This document shows, one piece after another, positions 15,895 to 24,697 of a stretch of DNA of 64,000 bases. Origin of the DNA: Streptomyces sp. NBC_01716 (GTDB lineage: Bacteria > Actinomycetota > Actinomycetes > Streptomycetales > Streptomycetaceae); contig NZ_CP109181.1 of assembly GCF_036248275.1 (NCBI RefSeq), positions 3,224,001 to 3,288,000 on the forward strand. Reading direction: 5' to 3'. The notes beneath the pieces were generated by a model. That model was not told the DNA's origin, ran no database searches, and saw nothing but the letters and a program-made list of their open reading frames with translations. Numbering within the stretch: the stretch's first letter is position 1; each line of letters starts with the position of its first letter. The position numbers were made by a program, and so were the translations under genes.

Positions 15895-16680
15895 GGTCCC
15901 CCTCCCAGTGGCCGGGGACGGCCCGGTCGAGGACATCCACGGGGCGCTCGCTGATGAGGACCATGTCCCGGATAGCGCGTGGCCGGCGCCTGTAGGAGTC
16001 GCGGCGAGGGCGGCGGTAGACCCGGCCTGTGCGCAACGAACGAGCGAGTTCACGGTGCAAGTCGCCGCGGCCTTGGTTGTAGAGCGCCTGGTAGATCGTC
16101 TCGTGGGTCACGTGCATCTCAGGTCGGCCGGGGAACTGCCTGCGCAGCGCATGACTGATCTGCTCAGGGCTCCATCGCAGACTCAGGTGGGTCTGTATGA
16201 AGTCACGCAGTTCAGAACTCTCGCCGATCTTCCCGGCCTTGGGGCGGGGCCGCCGATGCTCGGCGCGGCGTTGCGCGGCGTGCGGCCGGTAGGCCCAGCG
16301 AGACCGGTGCCCGCGCAGAGCTATGCCGTTGCGGCGCACCTCGCGGCGGATCGTGGACGGGCTGCGGCCGAGCTCGCGGGCGATCTCCCGCAACGATGTC
16401 TTCTCCCGCAGCCGGTCGGCTATGTGGATGCGGTCGGCCTCGGAAAGGTACCGAGACGGGCCGGAAGGCGCCTCCACCGTGCCGAGCGGTAGAAGCGCCT
16501 TCCTCTGCTTACCGGAGGGCTTGCGGCCGTAGAGCTATTTTCTGCCCGTGCGGGCAGAAACTCCCACAATTGCGCATGCTTCCTGGTTACTCAGACCTTG
16601 ATCCACAAGTCGGGAGTATGCCTCCCTCTCGCGGACCAATTTCCTGGGCCCCTGGGGGGTCCGAACCTTCCGGATCTCGA
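15895..16680 (-). pseudogene. IS30-family transposase, interrupted by the group II intron
   Basis: The N-terminal part begins in frame near 16680 (EIRKVRTPQGPRKLVRERE, then LSNQEACAIVGVSARTGRK). A TAG at about 16537 replaces the Trp expected before LYGRKPSG. The frame then continues through the second HTH (LREIARELGRSPSTIRREVR) and the pre-catalytic region (LRWSPEQISHALRRQFPGRP, then THETIYQALYNQG) to VPGHWEGD, which carries the first catalytic Asp. Immediately after, at 15894, intron sequence takes over. The rest of the DDE domain is absent from the window. A frame starting at 16477 gives 212 codons including intron-derived ones. An imperfect inverted repeat at 16686-16715 may be near the original element end. 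Confidence 0.82.
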
Positions 16681-16715
16681 AGTCCGTTGCATCCCCTGAG
16701 CTGGGGTGTTGCAAC

Positions 16716-17293
16716 GACCACTAGAACCGAAGAAAGGGTCAGGCCCCTAATGCCCTTCAAGTGTCCTAAATCGGCGATGTGGCGACACTGCGTCCGCAAG
16801 CATTTGGACCGGAACTCCAACACACGCCCTTGCCCGGCGACGTACCCAGCCGCCTCACCAGCGAGATGCTCGCTCCTGGCGCGACAGCACCCACGGCCGT
16901 ACCGAGGCTGGTCGTGTGGCCAACGCGTGACCAACAGCGGTCAGGAACAGGCAGAAACACCCTGATGGAGTCCGGTCCAGACGGAAGGCGAGAACCTCCG
17001 CGCAGGCCACAAAGTGCCTGGTCAGAGGCCCTTGGTGCATCAGTCAGGCCAGGGGTGGCGGCCCCGGTCGTCCTCTCCACCTCTCGCGCGCTCCGAACAG
17101 GCAAGAACGCAAAGCCCCTGGCGGAGACCGGGTGATCTTGGTCGAGAACCCGTCCACCAGGAGCTTTCTTGTTCCGTACACCCCTACTCGTCAACACTGC
17201 TCGCTGTTGCCAGGTTGAAAGAAGCTCGCAACTTGCACGTGCTGGGATGAGGCCCAAGGAGCCTGGCCGTTCGCTCATCTTTCGCAGCAGCCA
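16716..17293. other. Non-coding stretch, nothing recognised
   Basis: About 580 bp between the IS30 remains and the small winged-helix-like gene. The GC skew by codon position is weak, reading frames here are short or compositionally poor, and no RNA gene, repeat or terminator stands out. It may be decayed mobile-element or flanking DNA. Confidence 0.5.
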
Positions 17294-17593
17294 CTAGAGG
17301 GGTTCCAGAAGCCCTCTCGACTCGACGGCACGCTGCCCCGCGTAGGTGATCTGCGCGGTCTCGTCTTTCACATGGACAAGTGCTTTTATGTCGAGTGTGC
17401 GCACGGTGCGCCTGAGGTTCGAGCGCATGCTGTTCGGCATCCACTGGAGCAACTCGGAGTAGCGAGCCCCCTGCGCTCCCCGGCGGTACAGCAGGACGAG
17501 CACCCGGTCACTCGCCCCGCCGGGCTGCATAAAGCTGGGAGGACGGAATTTTTCCCTCGATCTTGCGCGCCTGCAAGCCGCTGAATAAGCCAT
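17294..17593 (-). CDS. Small winged-helix-like DNA-binding protein
   Basis: Up to 99 residues. The C-terminal two-thirds looks like an HxlR/MarR-type winged helix: VLVLLYRRGAQGARYSELLQ (helices 1-2), SMRSNLRRTVRTLDIKALVH (recognition helix and wing start) and VKDETAQITYAGQRAVES (wing and final helix, with the common 'Y.LT..G' pattern). The start is uncertain; the ATG at 17530 (MQPGGASDRVL) would give a compact 78-residue protein. It lies downstream of the lanthipeptide genes on the same strand with a 228-bp gap, so a regulatory role there is possible but unproven. The identification rests on pattern only. Confidence 0.52.
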   Translation of the reverse strand: MAYSAACRRARSREKFRPPSFMQPGGASDRVLVLLYRRGAQGARYSELLQWMPNSMRSNLRRTVRTLDIKALVHVKDETAQITYAGQRAVESRGLLEPL

Positions 17594-17821
17594 TCGTTGA
17601 GGTACGCCGGCCGACGCCGGAGGATGTTACCGAAGGCGCATGGGCCGGGATGCGTTTGCAGCCGTGCGCGAGCGCAGCCCTGTCGCGGACGACGGCGCGT
17701 TGCAGAATCGTCACCGAACGGGTGGCCAGGCAAACGCACAGCCGGGTAATCGCAGCGCTGGGCACGGGATATTACATCGTCAGTGAACCTCTTCCTCGTG
17801 TCTGGCAGGAGTGAAAGAGGT

Positions 17822-18784
17822 TCAGTCGGTCCCGATCGTGGCTTCTCGTGCGGCGCGGGACCAGATGGACTGCTGGCGGAGGGTGAAGCCCATCCGGTTC
17901 CAGTGGAAGATGACGTGGCGTGCGAGGATGGCGCGCTTGCCGAGGCTGAGTTTTCCGTCCGCTGCAACGTCGTCCAGGGATCGTCCGCCGCGTTCCAGGC
18001 CCTCGATCCAGGGCCAGAGGGGCGCCAGGGCCTGCGAGTCGAGAAGGGGTTGGGCGTCGCTCAGGAGGAGGCGCCTCATGGTTTCGGTCATGGTGCTGAC
18101 TTGCTCGGGGGAAACGTCGTCGGTAAGCGGACGGTGTTCCTCGATCCGTCCCCATACATCGCCTTGCTCGCCGTATTCCAGGTGTGCGGCTCGCATCAGC
18201 AGCGTCATGGCCAGGAGAGAGGTTACCTTGGCGTCCAGCCCGCCCGGGTGGCTGTTCGCTGGGGTGTGAAGGTAGTTGAGCACGCCGACGCTGTCGGTGT
18301 GGAACAGCTCGTGTGCGAGCGACATCCCGATCGGGCCGCCGAAGGCGGTGCTCTCCGGTTCGTAGGGAGCGGACTTCCAGTCGGTGGTCACGCCCCGGGA
18401 GACGGACTTGTCGAGGGCTTCGGTGACATGGCGGAAGGCTTCGCCGGGTGTGGAGTTCGGGGCGGGGTGGAAGCGCAGGCGCCAGTTGGGGTGTTTGCGT
18501 ACGAACCACCAGGTGCCGACCGGCCCGGTACGCAGGGCGGGAACGAGGTAGGCGCGAAAGGCTCGTGCTGCGGTGAGGTAGTCCGTGAACTGGATGTTGA
18601 CCTGATACCAGCCGGAGGGCTGGGCGTCTAGTGCGGCTCGGCCGGCGGCCCGGTATCTCTCGATCGCTTCGGATAGGTGGGCGATTGGGGTGCTAGCCGC
18701 GCGGGCGGCCTCTTCGACAGGTGAACCGCCGAGGACGGCCAGGACGGCGTCCTCGATGGTCTCGATGCGGCTCGCGTCGTGCAC
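17822..18784 (-). CDS. Stand-alone thiopeptide-type bacteriocin biosynthesis protein (SpaB_C-like)
   Basis: A 320-residue protein whose core, from about residue 55 (SGWYQVNIQFTDYLTAARAF) through TGPVGTWWFVRKHPNWRLRF to LFHTDSVGVLNYLHTPA, matches the 'thiopep_ocin' family, related to the C-terminal glutamate-elimination domain of LanB and to TbtC-like pyridine synthases. It follows LanC after 16 bp in the same operon. LanB here already ends with its own such domain, so this second copy must have another job: helping elimination, acting as a partner protein, or doing a late step. The first 55 residues form a helical, acidic extension. The exact reaction cannot be read from the sequence. Confidence 0.86.
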   Translation of the reverse strand: MHDASRIETIEDAVLAVLGGSPVEEAARAASTPIAHLSEAIERYRAAGRAALDAQPSGWYQVNIQFTDYLTAARAFRAYLVPALRTGPVGTWWFVRKHPNWRLRFHPAPNSTPGEAFRHVTEALDKSVSRGVTTDWKSAPYEPESTAFGGPIGMSLAHELFHTDSVGVLNYLHTPANSHPGGLDAKVTSLLAMTLLMRAAHLEYGEQGDVWGRIEEHRPLTDDVSPEQVSTMTETMRRLLLSDAQPLLDSQALAPLWPWIEGLERGGRSLDDVAADGKLSLGKRAILARHVIFHWNRMGFTLRQQSIWSRAAREATIGTD

Positions 18785-18800
18785 TGCGGGTGTTCCTCTC

Positions 18801-19931
18801 TCATGTCAGCAGGAGGCAGGTGTCCCACTGCCCCTGAGGTGCCGCGCCCGGCTCAGCGTCCTGGAAGGCCAGGGAGGCGCCTGACTTTCCGACGAGGAAC
18901 CCTGTTTCCTCCGGAACTTCCGCGGTGAGGAACCGGCCAGCGATGAGGCCGAGTCGGTTGGTGAATACCTTCGGTGTCTCCGCGTCTTCGGCGACGCGCT
19001 GCACGGTCCGCAGGAGGCCACCGAATCCGTGGCACAGGCCTCGGTCGGCGACCGTGTCGAGTTGGTTGGGGTCGCTGAGGCAGTGCAGCAGAGCGCGCTC
19101 TGCCAAGCGTTTGCGGTCACCGTCTTCGAGGACGATGCCGGCGAGTTGCTGGGCGCGGGCCAGGCCGGGGGTGCCGTAGCACCACGAGAGGGTGGCTGGT
19201 TGTGCGGGCGCGGGACCGCGGTGGCTGACCCAGCGCGGCCAGTGGGTTCCGCGGTAGTCGTCCTGTCGTATCTGGTCGAGCCAGCGGCAGATGCGGAGCA
19301 TGGCCTCCCGGTGCCCGTCGACGCTGATGTCCGCGCGCAGTGCGAGGGCGAGGAGCGCGAGGGAGCCGGTGATGCCGTGTGCCATGCCCGCGTTCGCGTG
19401 GCCCCCGGGGGTGGCCGTCTTGTCGCTGGCCGGTGCGTGTCCGACCCACCAGCCGGGAAGCGCCTGGCCCGAAGTGTCGGTGAGAGGTTGGGTCAGGCGC
19501 ACCAGGTATTCCAGGACGCCCTTGAGCTCGGGGCCGTGAGGCTGACGGCGCAGCAGCAACGCGCCAATCCCGGTCAGTCCGCAGAACAGGTCGTACTCGG
19601 CGAAAGCGGTGCGTCGGCCGGAGTCGATCCTGGCGTGTGCGGCGGTCAGGCGATTCCTGGTGTGCTCGGCGACGATGCCGTCGAGGGTGTGCAGTGCGTC
19701 GGCATAGTGGTCGGTGCCGTCGGCGGCCTGGTGCAGGACGAAGGTCATCGCAGGAGCGCCGAGGAAGAGGTTGGCGTCCGGGCCGTCGATCAGCGGGCCA
19801 ATCCCTGCAAGTTCACGGTGTACGGCACGGAAGTCGCCGGTCCCGCGTCGGGCCCGTTCGATGTGAAGCATGGCGGTGCCGAGCGGCCCGTGCGCGAGGG
19901 ACTGGCGGGTCGCTGGCTGAGCGGTGGTCAC
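18801..19931 (-). CDS. LanC-type lanthionine cyclase
   Basis: A 376-residue zinc enzyme expected to join Cys thiols to dehydrated Ser/Thr in the precursor, making (methyl)lanthionine rings. The toroid repeats carry GLTGIGALLL (about 118), GGHANAGMAHGITGSLALLA (about 177) and the zinc ligands C251 (SWCYGTPGLA) with C300 and H301 (GLCHGFGGLL). All three ligands are present, so it should be active. Its GTG start overlaps the LanB stop codon (GTGA), which implies translational coupling. It is followed by the stand-alone SpaB_C-like gene. Confidence 0.94.
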   Translation of the reverse strand: MTTAQPATRQSLAHGPLGTAMLHIERARRGTGDFRAVHRELAGIGPLIDGPDANLFLGAPAMTFVLHQAADGTDHYADALHTLDGIVAEHTRNRLTAAHARIDSGRRTAFAEYDLFCGLTGIGALLLRRQPHGPELKGVLEYLVRLTQPLTDTSGQALPGWWVGHAPASDKTATPGGHANAGMAHGITGSLALLALALRADISVDGHREAMLRICRWLDQIRQDDYRGTHWPRWVSHRGPAPAQPATLSWCYGTPGLARAQQLAGIVLEDGDRKRLAERALLHCLSDPNQLDTVADRGLCHGFGGLLRTVQRVAEDAETPKVFTNRLGLIAGRFLTAEVPEETGFLVGKSGASLAFQDAEPGAAPQGQWDTCLLLT

Positions 19932-22900
19932 GCGTCTCCTTCAGGGATGAGTGTCCGGGACAGGGCGGCGGCACGGGCTATACGGCGGCAGGTCGCCTCG
20001 GCAGTGCGGTCAATGCCCGCCACGCGGTTGTGGTGCATGTGCAGAAGGGAGAGCAACACGGCATCCGCGTCGTCGGTCAGTACCCGGCGATAGCTGTTGA
20101 GCGTGCGCTTGCGCGCGTGCCAGGCTTCGGCCACGGCGTCGCCACCGGGAAAGCCGGTCAGGGCGTTGTGGATCTCCGGTTCCGAGAGGCGAAGCGCGAG
20201 CGCCTGCACGTTGCGGGGGACGGGGGCGCCGTCTCCGCGTGGGAGGTGCTGGGTCAGCCAGGTGCAGGCGGCCTTGCGGGAGCCGAGGAACCCGGTGGCG
20301 ATGTCGACGAAGGAGGCGGCGGTGACGGCGGGGCGGAGCTCAGGCGTCATGGTCAGGCTCAACTGTCTGAGTGCGGCCGTGGAGTCGGCCACGAAGTACT
20401 CCTCGGCAGCCTCCAGCGCATCGCCGGTACCGTAGCGGCCGGTCTCCGGGTGATCGGTGTCCCACTGCACCCGCTGGATCAGGCCCTCGTGCCGCAGTTC
20501 TGACGCCCACCGGGCAACGGCTTGTGCGAGGGAGCCGAACGCGCCCGGCCCGGGGAGGCGCAGGCGCAGCCGGAGATGGGCGTCGGGGTCGGCGTACCGG
20601 ATGAACCAGGCGGGAAGAGTGCCCCAGTCCTGGCGCAGGAGGCGAGGCAACGCGGTCAGCACCTCGGGAACACGTGCGGCGCTGCCGTACAGCTTTACGT
20701 ACATCCAGGGCGAGGCCCCCGGCAGCCTGCCCGAGTCCCTGCGGGCGGAGGCCCGGACCGCCGGAGCCAGGGCGGGCTTCTGGTCGGAGGCGAACGTCAT
20801 GGCTACCTCATGGGCGCGGTTGATCCAGCCGTAGGCGCTCTCCTCGGGGGCCTCGTGGAGGACGGCCGCGCTGTGCCGCCGCAACTCGGCGCGAAGCAGC
20901 TCCTGGTGGACCGGCACATCGAGGTCGAGGCGAAGACGCTGATCAGTGGCTCCGAGGTAGACGGTGCGCGGGACGGTGTACTTGCTGCGCCAGGTGCTGA
21001 ACCGCTCCGGCCAGTCGTCTCCGTCGCCGAGGTCGCGCATGCGCCACAGGGCCGGGGAGAGCACGGTGCGGCCGACACGGACCTCGGGGAGGAACGGCAG
21101 CCGGCTTGCGGCGCCCCAGAAGAAGGGCAGCAGGACGGCGGTGTGGGAGCGGTGGAGTTCGCACACGAAACGGATCAGCGGGTGGGTGCTGCTCGACAGC
21201 TCAACGGCGTTCATGACCTTCGGCTCGATGATCCGGCCGGTGGACAGCGACACGAGGTAGAAGCGGGCTGCGTCCGCGAGGACGCCGAGGTCGTCCAGGT
21301 CCAGGGTGGCGTCGGGGTTGTGTTCGCCGACGGACAGCAGTTCGGGGGCGACCAGCGGGGAGCGGCTGACGTTGGTGATCGGTATTTTCAGCGGCGGACC
21401 GGAGACCTGCGCGCGAATCGCGCTCTCGGTGAGGGTGGGCAGGGCGGTGTGGACGGTGGTGACCTGGTCGAGGTCTGCCGGTTCGAGGGTGGGCAGGAAG
21501 CGTCCGGTCGTTATGCCGGCTGCCAGCGACAGTCCAACGGTGGAGAGGGTGAAGTGGCCTTCGTCCAAGGCGCGCTGGGACTGCGCGAGCACGGTGAAGG
21601 TGAAGTCGATGTGCGCCGGTACCTGAGTGGGCGTGCCCGTAGAGAGGGCGTTGATTTCGTCTTCGGTGAGCACGATCTCGCGCCGGCCGGTCAGGGCGGC
21701 TTCCTGGGTGAGCGCGAGGAGGTGCTCGTCGCGCGGTGTTGTCGCCAGGACGGGCCGGGGGAACACGGTGTTGCGGTAGCCGACGGGGAAGCCGAGGCCG
21801 GTGTCCGGATCGGTGAGTTCTCGCACCGGTACGACGGTGCCCATGCTGTAGCGCTCCAGGAATCGGGTGAGGTAGTCGCGCCAGGCTGGGGAGCCGTTCG
21901 GGTACGGCGTGATGCGCGCGATCACCTCCAGCGCTTGGCTCGCCTCGTCGGCGACCTCTTGAGGCAGGACGATGCTGCAGTCCGGGCGCAGGTTCACCGC
22001 GAGGCTGCGGTCGGCGGTCTGGGTGAGGCGGTTCATCGCGGCCGTAGCCTGTGCCCGGAGGGCTCGCTGCTCGTCCGGGAGGGCGCGGTCGTGCTGGTGC
22101 AGGAGCTGCTGAACATGGCGTAGCTTCTCCGCCTTCGCCTGCACCGCTGAACCCGGGGCTCCGGTGCGGAGCGTCCGGTCGAGCTGACCGACCAGGTGAC
22201 CAAGGGCGTCGTCGCAGGTCATCGGAGCATGAAGGTTGGTGAGCAGTACGCGGTGGGCCACCAGGGTGCGCACCATGTCCTCGATCGTCTGGACCGGGGT
22301 ATCGGGGTAGTCGCCCTGGAGCTTGACCGTGAGATCGCTGACGGTGGTGGGCGACTGCGCTAGGGACAGGGCCAACTCCGAAGCGCGGGTGCGGCGGAGG
22401 GTCGTCTCGGTGGGGCCAGTGGCACCAGGCTGATGGGCGACCGTGATCCGTGCGCTGCGGACGGTGCACGTGCGGTCAGCGACAACGCGTAGATGGCGCA
22501 AAACGTCAGGGTCCTGCTCCAGGGCAGTGATGATGTCGTGCAGCCACGAGGCGTCGGCCCTGGCGAATGCCGTGTGCCGCGTCCCGAAGTACACGCTGCT
22601 GCTTGGGCCGAGGTGCACCGGGGCCGGCCCGGCGAACGTCCCGAAGGGGGTCGCGCGGAACTGCATGCGCAGGAGGTACCGGGTCAGGGAGAGCGCGATC
22701 CGCCGCATGCGGGAGCGGCGCCCCTCGCCGATGAGGGCTTTGCGGATACTGGCGGCCAGAACCGGAGCGGCGAGTTCGATGGCGCCGGCGCGGGCCTCGT
22801 CGCTCCAGACCTGCCCGATCCACCGAAGGCAGCTCTCCGCGTCGGCAGTCCGGTCGGACACGGGAGCGGGGCAGGAAGGCAGCGTGGCTGTCAGCGGAAA

Positions 22901-22942
22901 CACCGACGCCCTGATCATGGCCGCATCAACTGCCTGGTACAT
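19928..22942 (-). CDS. Full-length class I lantibiotic dehydratase (LanB)
   Basis: A 1,004-residue enzyme that dehydrates Ser/Thr of the precursor using glutamyl-tRNA. The N-terminal glutamylation domain is recognisable from RYLLRMQFRATPFGTFAGPA (about 90-110), the RTPFG-type hallmark. The middle contains VELSSSTHPLIRFVCELHRS and the PFFWGAASRLPFLPEVRVGR segment. The C-terminal elimination domain starts near SPWMYVKLYGSAARVPEVL and includes AWFIRYADPDAHLRLRLRLP. The ATG at 22942 (MYQAVDAAMIRASVF) is chosen because AAGGAGG lies 7 bases upstream; the frame is open to 23005. It lies 82 bp downstream of the precursor gene and overlaps lanC by 4 bp. Confidence 0.95.
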   Translation of the reverse strand: MYQAVDAAMIRASVFPLTATLPSCPAPVSDRTADAESCLRWIGQVWSDEARAGAIELAAPVLAASIRKALIGEGRRSRMRRIALSLTRYLLRMQFRATPFGTFAGPAPVHLGPSSSVYFGTRHTAFARADASWLHDIITALEQDPDVLRHLRVVADRTCTVRSARITVAHQPGATGPTETTLRRTRASELALSLAQSPTTVSDLTVKLQGDYPDTPVQTIEDMVRTLVAHRVLLTNLHAPMTCDDALGHLVGQLDRTLRTGAPGSAVQAKAEKLRHVQQLLHQHDRALPDEQRALRAQATAAMNRLTQTADRSLAVNLRPDCSIVLPQEVADEASQALEVIARITPYPNGSPAWRDYLTRFLERYSMGTVVPVRELTDPDTGLGFPVGYRNTVFPRPVLATTPRDEHLLALTQEAALTGRREIVLTEDEINALSTGTPTQVPAHIDFTFTVLAQSQRALDEGHFTLSTVGLSLAAGITTGRFLPTLEPADLDQVTTVHTALPTLTESAIRAQVSGPPLKIPITNVSRSPLVAPELLSVGEHNPDATLDLDDLGVLADAARFYLVSLSTGRIIEPKVMNAVELSSSTHPLIRFVCELHRSHTAVLLPFFWGAASRLPFLPEVRVGRTVLSPALWRMRDLGDGDDWPERFSTWRSKYTVPRTVYLGATDQRLRLDLDVPVHQELLRAELRRHSAAVLHEAPEESAYGWINRAHEVAMTFASDQKPALAPAVRASARRDSGRLPGASPWMYVKLYGSAARVPEVLTALPRLLRQDWGTLPAWFIRYADPDAHLRLRLRLPGPGAFGSLAQAVARWASELRHEGLIQRVQWDTDHPETGRYGTGDALEAAEEYFVADSTAALRQLSLTMTPELRPAVTAASFVDIATGFLGSRKAACTWLTQHLPRGDGAPVPRNVQALALRLSEPEIHNALTGFPGGDAVAEAWHARKRTLNSYRRVLTDDADAVLLSLLHMHHNRVAGIDRTAEATCRRIARAAALSRTLIPEGDA

Positions 22943-23024
22943 GGCTGTGCCTCCTTCGCTGCTGCGGTGCCCAGGGTGGGCAGACCGGTCTCCCGGCCCG
23001 CCCACCCCGGAGGGGGATTCCTGG

Positions 23025-23210
23025 TCAGCCGCAGGTGCTGTTCGAGCAGGCGGAGGCGCAGGTGGACGTGCAGCCGTCGCCCGTGTCGTTGAGTAGGGCT
23101 CCGACCACGGGCAGAGCCGAGACCGTCTCGATGTTCAGGTCGAAGTCCGACCCGGCGTCGCCGGTGAACGTCGTTCCCGTCTGCGGGGTGGTGCTGATCT
23201 GCGGTGCCAT
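23025..23210 (-). CDS. FxLD-family lanthipeptide precursor
   Basis: A 61-residue precursor. The leader holds SDFDLNIETVSALP with the FxLD-type box (F23-D24-L25, here followed by Asn instead of Asp), the expected LanB docking region. The C-terminal part is NDTGDGCTSTCASACSNSTC plus a final Gly, with Cys at 47, 51, 55 and 60 and seven Ser/Thr between and around them. An Asp-Gly pair (45-46) sits directly before the first Cys, where the PIMT-like enzyme could act. The ATG at 23210 has GAGGAG 7 bases upstream; an upstream in-frame start at 23267 lacks such support. The leader cleavage site is unknown. Confidence 0.88.
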   Translation of the reverse strand: MAPQISTTPQTGTTFTGDAGSDFDLNIETVSALPVVGALLNDTGDGCTSTCASACSNSTCG

Positions 23211-23288
23211 CGCGTATCTCCTCGGTGAGGGATCAGTGGACTGTGCGGATCGTGCTGGTGGTGCCACCTGCCTGCGACGCCGGAGACG

Positions 23289-24533
23289 TCACGGCCAGGA
23301 GATGATGACCCGCGTGTGCGGCCGGTCGATGACCCGGCCCGCGGGAAGCCGGTCGTCGGGCGTACCCGCCGGGTAGACGTGAATGTGCGCGCGGTCGCTG
23401 CGGTGGCCGTCGTTCCACGCCTGGATCTCCTCGACCAGGCGCTCGGCGACCTTCCGACCCTCTGGACCGTGACCGATCGCGCCAAGCTCGTAGCGGTCCT
23501 CCTCTCCGGTGGGCCGGGAACGGCGGTAGGCGAAGCTGTCACCGTCCACGAGAGCCGGGATGCCGATCGGGGACGCCGCCGCCACGACACCGCGCTGCCG
23601 AGCGGCGGGCTTGGCCGCCAGGAGGGGGAGGTTGTCCAGCGCGGTCGTCAGCCACAGGTCCAGGTGCTCCATGGACTCCTCCCCGCCGATGGCCACCCCG
23701 GACCACGCCTCCGTGCGCGGAGAGCGCAAAGCGGCCCGCAGTGCTTCGGTGCCCGGCTCGGAATGCCCGTCCAGGCGGAGAGCAACCTCGGCGCCTTCCT
23801 CGTCGTGGAGGACTGCCAGGCGCATCCGGTTCTCGCCGACGCCGCGAATCGGCACGAAGCCGCACTGCTCGAACCCGTCACTGACCAGCCGGTCCCCGTC
23901 GCGGACGAACGCCACGGTCCGGGTCATGCTGCGCATCCGCAGCGGCACGACCAGCCGTCCGCCGTCCCTGAGCTGCTGGACCCAGGCGAGCGGAATGTCC
24001 ACGACCTGCACGGTGACGACGATGCGGTCGTACGGCGCGTGCGCGGGGACGCCGTGTTCGGCGTCGCCCGTCACCACGGTGATGTTCCGGTAGCCGGTGG
24101 CTTCCACGAACCGCTCGGCCCGAGCGGTGACATCCGGGTCGATGTCCACGGTGACGACCCGGCCCTCTTCGCCGACCATCTCCGCGAGGTACGCAGCGTT
24201 CGGGCCACCGGAGCCGACTTCCAGGACAGTCATCCCGGGCTTGATGTTGGCCTGCTCGATCTGCATGGCCTGAACTCGGGGGGCCGACACGGAGCTGATG
24301 TCCACGCCGTTCTCGTCGGTCTTGGTGATGGTGGCGGTCTCGACTCGGTAGGTCTTGGCCGACTCCACCTCGGGGGTGGCCAGGTGCCGGGGCACAGCAC
24401 GGAAGGCGGCCACGACGCGGGGATCGCTGGCGGCCCCGACCTTGATGAGCTTCTGCACCATGGTGTCACGCAACTGCCGCTCGCCAGCGGGGTCTTGATC
24501 GGTGTTGGCCGTCATGCCGGGGACGTTATTCAC
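23289..24533 (-). CDS. PIMT-like O-methyltransferase of FxLD lanthipeptide systems
   Basis: A 414-residue SAM-dependent methyltransferase. The N-terminal half is homologous to protein-L-isoaspartate O-methyltransferase: PRHLATPEV, then SAPRVQAMQIEQANIKPGMT, the SAM loop VLEVGSGGPNAAYLAEMVGE (about 103-122) and VVTVDIDPDVTARAERFVE. The C-terminal ~180 residues (for example WLTTALDNLPLLAAKPAARQ and ending HTRVIISWP) are the extension characteristic of the 'methyltransferase, FxLD system' family. Related enzymes methylate an Asp of the cyclised lanthipeptide, giving succinimide then isoaspartate. The GTG at 24533 follows GAGGAG by 6 bases; an ATG at 24515 is an alternative. It is directly upstream of the precursor gene on the same strand. 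Confidence 0.93.
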   Translation of the reverse strand: MNNVPGMTANTDQDPAGERQLRDTMVQKLIKVGAASDPRVVAAFRAVPRHLATPEVESAKTYRVETATITKTDENGVDISSVSAPRVQAMQIEQANIKPGMTVLEVGSGGPNAAYLAEMVGEEGRVVTVDIDPDVTARAERFVEATGYRNITVVTGDAEHGVPAHAPYDRIVVTVQVVDIPLAWVQQLRDGGRLVVPLRMRSMTRTVAFVRDGDRLVSDGFEQCGFVPIRGVGENRMRLAVLHDEEGAEVALRLDGHSEPGTEALRAALRSPRTEAWSGVAIGGEESMEHLDLWLTTALDNLPLLAAKPAARQRGVVAAASPIGIPALVDGDSFAYRRSRPTGEEDRYELGAIGHGPEGRKVAERLVEEIQAWNDGHRSDRAHIHVYPAGTPDDRLPAGRVIDRPHTRVIISWP

Positions 24534-24697
24534 GCGGGTCTCCTCCTCGGCGAGTTCGCGCCGAGCCTGGTAGTGCGGATGTACGGACCGGCACGGGGCC
24601 CCGAGTGCACGCGCGACAGGAACGAGGCGGTAGCCCAGCGCCGGGGTGGTTAACCGCCGACGGCTCAGCCCGTCACATCCGGGCCGACGGCGGTCGT

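Noticed and set aside
16600..17280. Several 100-170-codon frames on both strands
   Set aside because: No start-site support, mixed frames with frequent rare codons, and no family resemblance; treated as non-coding.
20522..22123. 533-codon open frame antisense to lanB
   Set aside because: Gly/Ala/Val/Glu-rich shadow of the LanB gene; no ribosome-binding site or domain.
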